From Herbidospora sakaeratensis (GTDB lineage: Bacteria; Actinomycetota; Actinomycetes; Streptosporangiales; Streptosporangiaceae), in assembly GCF_001570525.1 (NCBI RefSeq), contig NZ_BBXC01000007.1, forward strand, positions 1,000,679 through 1,064,678: a stretch of DNA of 64,000 nt. The letters run 5' to 3'. Position numbers and translations under genes: made by a program. This document shows positions 54,853 to 64,000 of the stretch, piece after piece. Position 1 is the first letter of the stretch; every line of letters begins with the position of its first letter. The notes under the pieces were generated by a model, which saw nothing but the letters and a program-made list of their open reading frames with translations, ran no database searches and was not told where the DNA came from.

Positions 54853-55107
54853 ATGGTCCGACCACCGCTCACCGAACTCGACCACGAACGCGGCAACCGC
54901 CTGGGCGCCCTCCTCCGCCAGGCCCGCGGCGACCGCAGCATGACCGACGTCGCCGCCACCGCCGGCATCAGCCCCGAGACCCTCCGCAAGATCGAGACCG
55001 GCCGGGTCCCGACCCCGGCGTTCTTCACCATCGCCGCCCTCGCCGCCGCCCTGGGCATCTCCCTCGACGTCCTCGCCGAGATCACCACAGCGGAGCGCGC
55101 CGCCTGA
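54853..55107 (+). CDS. Small XRE-family HTH regulator
   Basis: An 84-residue DNA-binding protein (ATG 54853; ATG 54841 adds four residues). The HTH is RLGALLRQARGDRSMTDVAA, then TAGISPETLRKIETGRVPTP. The conserved helix IAALAAALGISLDVLAEI completes a five-helix Cro/C1-type fold. It diverges from map across a 65-base region holding the palindrome, and is probably an autorepressor that tunes aminopeptidase expression. Confidence 0.88.
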   Translation: MVRPPLTELDHERGNRLGALLRQARGDRSMTDVAATAGISPETLRKIETGRVPTPAFFTIAALAAALGISLDVLAEITTAERAA

Positions 55108-55272
55108 CCCCCGCCCGGCGCGGGCCTCCGGAGAAGTGGCCCGCCGCCGGAGTGGCCCGGGGTGTTCGCGCAGGTCGCGGCGGTCTTCCCGGGGCGGCCG
55201 GGCCGGGCGTCAAGCGGCTCGCAAGGTGGCCGTCCGACGGTGGCGTCGACTCACTCTGCAGGAGGAAGCGCG

Positions 55273-55767
55273 ATGTCCCCGTACAAGAAGATCGCCGTCG
55301 GCGTGGCCGCCCTCGCGGCCCTGGTGTTCGCCGCGCCCGCCCAGGCCGCCGACGAACCCGGCAAGCTGACCGTGCGCCTGACCGTCACCGAGCTCAAGAA
55401 CAGCAACGACTGCCGGGTGCTCACGGTCGGCAAGGTCGGCATGACCCACGCCCAGGCGCAGTACCTGGTCGACAACGGCGCGACGGCCCGGGTGGAGATC
55501 TGGGGGGAGGACGCCGTCTACGACAACCGCATGTACAAGGGGCCCAAGGCGACCCTGAGCGCGATCTCGGACAAGAACGGGGGCGGGCTCTTCATCGTCT
55601 CCGACCTCACCCTGTTCTGCGCGAAGTACCTCGACGAGGACGACATCCCGGTGTACGACACCGGCGACGAGGTCTACACGAAGATCATCTTTGAGGCGCC
55701 CGGCTACCCGAAGATGACGAAGAGCTCGAACGTCGTGCACGGCTCCTACGGGCTGTTCGGCACCTGA
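55273..55767 (+). CDS. Secreted hypothetical protein
   Basis: A 164-residue protein from ATG 55273, preceded by GGAGGAAG. Signal peptide MSPYKKIAVGVAALAALVFA ends at AQA-A. The mature part is beta-rich, with two cysteines (NDCRVLTV and TLFCAKYL) that may form a disulfide. Middle section RVEIWGEDAVYDNRMYKGPK is distinctive but not assigned to a family. Stand-alone gene. Confidence 0.75.
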   Translation: MSPYKKIAVGVAALAALVFAAPAQAADEPGKLTVRLTVTELKNSNDCRVLTVGKVGMTHAQAQYLVDNGATARVEIWGEDAVYDNRMYKGPKATLSAISDKNGGGLFIVSDLTLFCAKYLDEDDIPVYDTGDEVYTKIIFEAPGYPKMTKSSNVVHGSYGLFGT

Positions 55768-55854
55768 TCCACCAGGTCGATCAGCCAGGCAGGGCGAGCC
55801 GGAACGGCGCGACGTCCGGGAACGTCGCGCCGGTCGTCGGCGGAGTGGCCCGGG

Positions 55855-58179
<2,325 letters not shown>

Positions 58180-58193
58180 GATCTTCCTTCTCC

Positions 58194-59987
58194 CTAGGCT
58201 CCGGCCCATTCTGCCGGACCGGCGTGCCCGCCGAGCCTGGTCGGCCACAGCCGGGTGGTGCAGTCGTCCGAGGTGGTGGCCAGCAGGTGGCCGTCGGGGT
58301 GGAAGGCGGCCCCGTTGACGGCGGAGGTGTGGCCGGTGAGCACGCTCAGCTCCGCGCCGCTCGCGGTGTCCCAGATCCGGACGGCCCGGTCGCCGCCCCC
58401 CGTGGCCAGCAGCTCGCCGGTGGCGTCGAACGCGACCGCCCGCACGTCGGAGGCGTGGCCGGTCAGCTCGCGCGCCGCGCCGGTCCGCCGGTTCTCCAGC
58501 CGGACCGCGCCGCCCGGCAGGGCGGTCGCCACGAGGTGGCCGCACGCGGCCGTGGCGCCCACCACGAGGTCGTCGCCCGCGAAGACGGCGCTGAGGCCCG
58601 GCTGCTCGCTCAGCTGACGGCCCATCACGGTGTCCCACACCCGGACCGTGCCGTCGGCGGCCGCGGTGGCGATGGTGTCGCCCGACGGATGGAAGGCGAC
58701 GCAGGTCACCGGCCCGGTGTGCCCGATCAGGGGCTCGCCGAAGGAACGCCGTGTGCCGGGGTCCCAGAGCCGTACGGTGTGGTCGGCGCAGGCCGCCGCC
58801 AGCAGGTGGCCGCCCGGGTGGAAGGCCACCACCGGGCCGCCGGGCAGCGGGTCGCCGATCGGGTCGCGGGTCACCGGGTCCCACAACCGGACCGCCCGGT
58901 CGGCGGTGGCCAGCAGGTGGCCGCGCGGGTGGAAGGCCACCCCGTGGACCGGCGCGTCGTGGCCGGTCAGCCGCCGGGCGACGACCGCCGAGGTCATCCG
59001 GGTCTCCAGCTCGTCGACGCGGGCGGTGAGCCGGCGGACGAGGTCGTCGCGTTCTTCGAGGCGGCGGTGCAGGTCGTCGCGGACCCGCCGGGCCACCGCG
59101 TGGGCGTGCTGGAGGGTCACCAGCGAGCGGCGCAGCCGGGCGACCCGGTCGGCCGGCTCGTCGTCGGGCAGCCCCTCCACCCGCCACCGCCGGACCTCGC
59201 CCCGGTCGTCGACGCCGGCCAGGAGCGACCGGCCGAGGGCCACCGCCTGGACCGCCCCCGTGTGGCCGCTCACCCGGGCGAGGGGGGCGGCGCTCAGGTC
59301 GTACAGGGAAATGGAGTCGTCCCAGTTCACGGCGGCCAGCACGTCGCCTCGGGCGGCCAGCCCGGACACCGGCTCCGGCGTGATCACCTCGTCGTCGACG
59401 CGCGCGAGGCGGTCGGAACCGACGATCACCAGCCGTCCGGCGAGGAAGGCGACGCCCTCGCCAGGGACGGGGTCGCCGGCCGGCTGGCCGGTGCCGGCGT
59501 CCCACAGGCGGACCGTGCCGTCCTTGGCGGCGGTGGCCAGCAGGTGCCCGGCGGGGTGGAAGGCCAGTTCGACGATCCGGCCAGTGTGCCCGGTCAGCGG
59601 GTCGCCGACCGGCATCCGCGTCACCGGGTCCCAGAGGCGGACCGTGTGATCCCAGCCCGCGCTGGCCAGCAGGTGGCCGTCGGGGTGGAAGCCGACGGCG
59701 GTCACGAGGTCGTCGTGGCCCTTCAGCTCGCCGGCCGGCACCCCCGACAGGTCCCACAGGCGGACCACGCCGTCGTCGCCCCCGGAGGCCAGCAGGTGGC
59801 CGTCGGGGTGGAAGGCCAGGGTCATCGTGTACGAGGCCCCGCGCATCTCCACGCCCGTGGAGTAGCGGATCAGGCCCGTGTCGTCGGAGGTGGCGATCAG
59901 CTCGCCGCCGGGATGGAGGGCCACCCCGGCGACGGGGGCGGAATGGCCGGTCAGCGGTTCGCCGAAAGGCGTGACTCTAAGGCGCAT
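58194..59987 (-). CDS. WD40-repeat protein: two propeller halves split by a coiled coil
   Basis: A 597-residue soluble protein from ATG 59987 ([20 protein letters not shown]). Repeated WD40 blocks have the pattern GH-x(3)V-x(2)VAFHP-GHLLA-x-D-x-T-VRLWD. About four lie before residue 260 and five or more after 350. Between them (about 300-350) is a strongly charged helical stretch, [20 protein letters not shown], then [16 protein letters not shown], likely a coiled coil. There is no catalytic domain, signal peptide or kinase, so it is a scaffold. It lies between the quinone reductase (29-base gap) and tex (14-base gap). Confidence 0.85.
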   Translation of the reverse strand: MRLRVTPFGEPLTGHSAPVAGVALHPGGELIATSDDTGLIRYSTGVEMRGASYTMTLAFHPDGHLLASGGDDGVVRLWDLSGVPAGELKGHDDLVTAVGFHPDGHLLASAGWDHTVRLWDPVTRMPVGDPLTGHTGRIVELAFHPAGHLLATAAKDGTVRLWDAGTGQPAGDPVPGEGVAFLAGRLVIVGSDRLARVDDEVITPEPVSGLAARGDVLAAVNWDDSISLYDLSAAPLARVSGHTGAVQAVALGRSLLAGVDDRGEVRRWRVEGLPDDEPADRVARLRRSLVTLQHAHAVARRVRDDLHRRLEERDDLVRRLTARVDELETRMTSAVVARRLTGHDAPVHGVAFHPRGHLLATADRAVRLWDPVTRDPIGDPLPGGPVVAFHPGGHLLAAACADHTVRLWDPGTRRSFGEPLIGHTGPVTCVAFHPSGDTIATAAADGTVRVWDTVMGRQLSEQPGLSAVFAGDDLVVGATAACGHLVATALPGGAVRLENRRTGAARELTGHASDVRAVAFDATGELLATGGGDRAVRIWDTASGAELSVLTGHTSAVNGAAFHPDGHLLATTSDDCTTRLWPTRLGGHAGPAEWAGA

Positions 59988-60016
59988 ATGACCGGCAGCA
60001 TTCCAGATTGTCAGGA

Positions 60017-60943
60017 TTACGGCAGGAGAACGAGCCGTCCCCGCAGTCCGCCCTCGGCCATCCGCGTGTGCGCGGCGGCGGCCTCGGTCAGCGGATAGGT
60101 CGCGGCGATCCTGACCCGGACCCTGCCCTCGTCCACCAGCGCCACGAGCGCCTCCAACTGCTCGCGGGCCGAGTGGGCCCACATGACCTGGGACTTGACG
60201 CCCCGGCCCTCCTCCGGCGCGCCGTCGACGACGACGGCCACGAACGCGCCGCCGTCGCGCACGGCGTCGTGGGCGGCCTGCACCAGCTTGGCCGGGTCGA
60301 CGGCCGCGTCGACGCCCTCGGGCAGCAGCTCGCGGACCTTCGCGACGTCGTCGACGACGTACTGCGCGCCGAGCGCCCGCAGGTCCTCCTCGTCGGTGGA
60401 ACGCGCCAGCGCGACGACCGTGAGGCCCCGGAGCGCGGCCAGCTGCACCAGCATGCCGCCCACGCTCCCGGCCGCGCCGGTGACCAGCAGGGTCGAGCCC
60501 TCCGGCAGGCCGAGGAGGTCGAGGCACTGCCACGCGGTCAGGCCCGGCAGGGGGAGTCCGGCGGCCCGTTCGGCGGGCCACCCGGCGGGCGCGGGGGCGA
60601 TCTCGTCGACGGCGACGACCGCCTGGTCGGCGTACGGGCCGAAGTCGCGGTTGAAGCCGCCCCACGTCGAGGCGGCCAGGACGCGGTCGCCGACCGCGAC
60701 GCCGGTGACGTCCGGGCCGAGGGCCTCCACGACGCCGGCGACGTCGCAGCCCATGCCGGTCTGCTCCCGGGCCGGGGCGCCGTGCATGAGCAGGCCGCCG
60801 CCGCGGATGAACAGGTCGACGGGGTTGACCGCCGCCGCCTCGACCCGGATGCGGACCTGGCCGGGCCCCGGCTCGGGAGCCGGCGCCTCCACGGTCTCGA
60901 GGGCCTCCGGGCCCCCGTAGTTCCTGACGACCACCGCGCGCAT
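60017..60943 (-). CDS. NADPH:quinone oxidoreductase (zinc-independent MDR)
   Basis: A 308-residue enzyme from ATG 60943 after GGAGGAGAACC. N-terminal MRAVVVRNYGGPEALETVEA, the GroES-like block VEAAAVNPVDLFIRGGG and the Rossmann motif VTGAAGSVGGMLVQLAALRG identify a medium-chain reductase of the quinone oxidoreductase branch. The catalytic-zinc cysteines of alcohol dehydrogenases are absent. It is expected to reduce quinones or enones with NADPH. First gene of the minus-strand run with WD40 and tex. Confidence 0.9.
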   Translation of the reverse strand: MRAVVVRNYGGPEALETVEAPAPEPGPGQVRIRVEAAAVNPVDLFIRGGGLLMHGAPAREQTGMGCDVAGVVEALGPDVTGVAVGDRVLAASTWGGFNRDFGPYADQAVVAVDEIAPAPAGWPAERAAGLPLPGLTAWQCLDLLGLPEGSTLLVTGAAGSVGGMLVQLAALRGLTVVALARSTDEEDLRALGAQYVVDDVAKVRELLPEGVDAAVDPAKLVQAAHDAVRDGGAFVAVVVDGAPEEGRGVKSQVMWAHSAREQLEALVALVDEGRVRVRIAATYPLTEAAAAHTRMAEGGLRGRLVLLP

Positions 60944-61018
60944 TGGTTCTCCTCCAGTGAGTCCGGGGGTCCCGAAGCTGATGATCGTAGTAGATATTTC
61001 AACCAAAAGATCAGAAAA

Positions 61019-61047
61019 GGAACCCCGGGCGAAACGCCCGGGGTTCC
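61019..61047 (-). terminator. Intrinsic terminator of chitinase gene
   Basis: GGAACCCCGGGCG (61019-61031), loop 61032-61034, CGCCCGGGGTTCC (61035-61047): a perfect 13-bp stem. On the minus strand it lies 12 bases after the chitinase stop and is followed by TTTTCTG, a proper T-rich tail. Confidence 0.92.
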
Positions 61048-61058
61048 CGATTCACCGA

Positions 61059-63314
<2,256 letters not shown>

Positions 63315-63383
63315 CGAGCTACTCCACGTCCGGGGGGAAGGGGATGCGGCGGGACGCGCCGGGAACAGGGGGTTCCCGTCCAA

Positions 63384-63410
63384 CTAATAGGAAGCTTTCC
63401 TTTTAATTAG
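63384..63410. promoter_or_regulatory. Candidate regulatory dyad upstream of chitinase
   Basis: CTAAT-AGGAA-GCT-TTCCT-(TTTA)-ATTAG: an interrupted inverted repeat, 70 bases before the chitinase start and notably AT-rich for the region. AGGAA/TTCCT dyads recur before glycosyl hydrolase genes of actinomycetes. The exact binding factor is unknown. Confidence 0.4.
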
Positions 63411-63439
63411 GGCGAACGTAACCCGCGTCACAGATCCCG

Positions 63440-64000
63440 TCAATGGGCGCGCAGGGAACGCCAGATCGGGCCGGGCAGTGCGTCGGCGGCGGCGTCCAGG
63501 TCGAGGCCCGGCGCGCCCGCCAGCACCCGGCGCGTGGTCTCGGCGAGTGGCCCGATGAGCAGCATCTCGATCAGCGCCGGGGGCAGGTCGGCGATCTCCC
63601 CGGCCGCGACGCGCGGCCGGAACCAGGCGGTCAGCCGGTCGAGCAGCGGCGCCTTGCGGGCCGCGACGGCGGCGGCGTGCGGCTCGATGAGCGGAGCGGC
63701 GTGGATGAACCGGGCCCGCGCGGTCGCGTCGCGGGCGAAGGACAGGTAGGCGCGCACGATCGCGCGCACCCCCTCCTCGGTGCCCTCCGCCCGTTCGGCC
63801 GCCTCGATCAGGCGGGTCAGCAGGTCGTCCATGCACTCGGAGTAGAGCGCGGCGGCCAGCCCGTCGAAGCTGCCGAAGTGGTGGTAGAGGCTGCCCACGC
63901 TGACGCCGCTCCGCGAGGTCACCGCGCGCAGGGTGAAGTCGCCGTCGGTGAACGCCGTGAGGGCCGTGTCGAGCAGCCTGCGGATCGTGGCCTCGCTGCG
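63440..64000 (-). CDS. TetR-family regulator, 5' end outside window
   Basis: An open minus frame from the right edge to a stop at 63440. The visible N-terminal part contains a TetR HTH: RSEATIRRLLDTALTAFTDG, then DFTLRAVTSRSGVSVGSLYH and HFGSFDGLAAALYSE. The ligand domain runs through FARDATARARFIHAAPLIEP to a C-terminus WRSLRAH. The true start lies beyond 64000. It is 125 bases upstream of the chitinase on the same strand; whether it regulates it is unknown. Confidence 0.88.
   Translation of the reverse strand, partial: RSEATIRRLLDTALTAFTDGDFTLRAVTSRSGVSVGSLYHHFGSFDGLAAALYSECMDDLLTRLIEAAERAEGTEEGVRAIVRAYLSFARDATARARFIHAAPLIEPHAAAVAARKAPLLDRLTAWFRPRVAAGEIADLPPALIEMLLIGPLAETTRRVLAGAPGLDLDAAADALPGPIWRSLRAH

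Noticed and set aside
58180-59757. Apparent 1300-residue fusion of Tex with an upstream frame
   Set aside because: The upstream part is a shadow of the WD40 gene. Tex has its own start at GTG 58179 with a good ribosome site.

Overview
The window is very GC-rich, densely packed DNA from a filamentous actinomycete. An order Streptosporangiales type organism is my inference; the species cannot be read from the sequence. Supporting signs are the G/C-ending third codon positions, frequent GTG starts, an Lsr2-type nucleoid protein, DUF3152, DUF3618, Holin-X and DUF4383 proteins, a secreted Fn3/GH18 chitinase and PucR, LacI and TetR regulators.

Layout. 1-2053: N-terminal part of a large ATPase regulator. 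2223-6619: a complete branched-chain amino acid (LIV/HAAT) ABC operon, livG-F-H-M plus binding protein, with 4-bp overlaps throughout. 7018-9849: a CHAT-like/STAND ATPase/TPR protein. 9846-14653: a second complete LIV operon on the minus strand, divergent from a PucR regulator. 16083-20167: a LacI regulator, secreted SGNH hydrolase, DUF3152 protein and CHAP-domain protein. 20863-21762: a LysR regulator.

22398-34575 is the centrepiece. It is an apparent eight-gene predicted conflict/immunity system: an EACC1-like small protein; a caspase fused to a GUN4-like domain; an SPFH/Band7-type protein with four N-terminal repeats; GrpE- and Hsp70-like proteins; a large Fn3-repeat protein; a zinc-ribbon GTPase; and a GTPase-associated protein 1 (GAP1) homologue. 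Genes from the caspase onward overlap by 1-13 bp, so they are almost certainly co-expressed. The likely logic is a protease effector held in check by a chaperone/GTPase sensing module, possibly at the membrane.

Immediately downstream, 34.89-43.66 kb is a scrap-filled island bounded by two direct copies of a tRNA 3' half, each with an internal, repeated arm-site-like sequence. No integrase is present. It carries an ABC-F protein, broken livG/livF, FAD-monooxygenase and transposase pieces, and an Rhs C-terminal toxin with its immunity gene; the Rhs frame is fused to an IS1380-type transposase fragment.

43.7-64 kb is mostly ordinary chromosome: a PemK/MazF-like protein with a zinc-ribbon partner, an MBL hydrolase, Lsr2, a PHP phosphoesterase, an FAD monooxygenase/TetR pair, a membrane-stress cluster (DUF3618, Holin-X, DUF4383), an alpha/beta hydrolase, methionine aminopeptidase divergent from an XRE regulator, a quinone reductase-WD40-Tex operon, a chitinase and a TetR gene cut by the right edge. 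No rRNA, intact tRNA or CRISPR array was seen.
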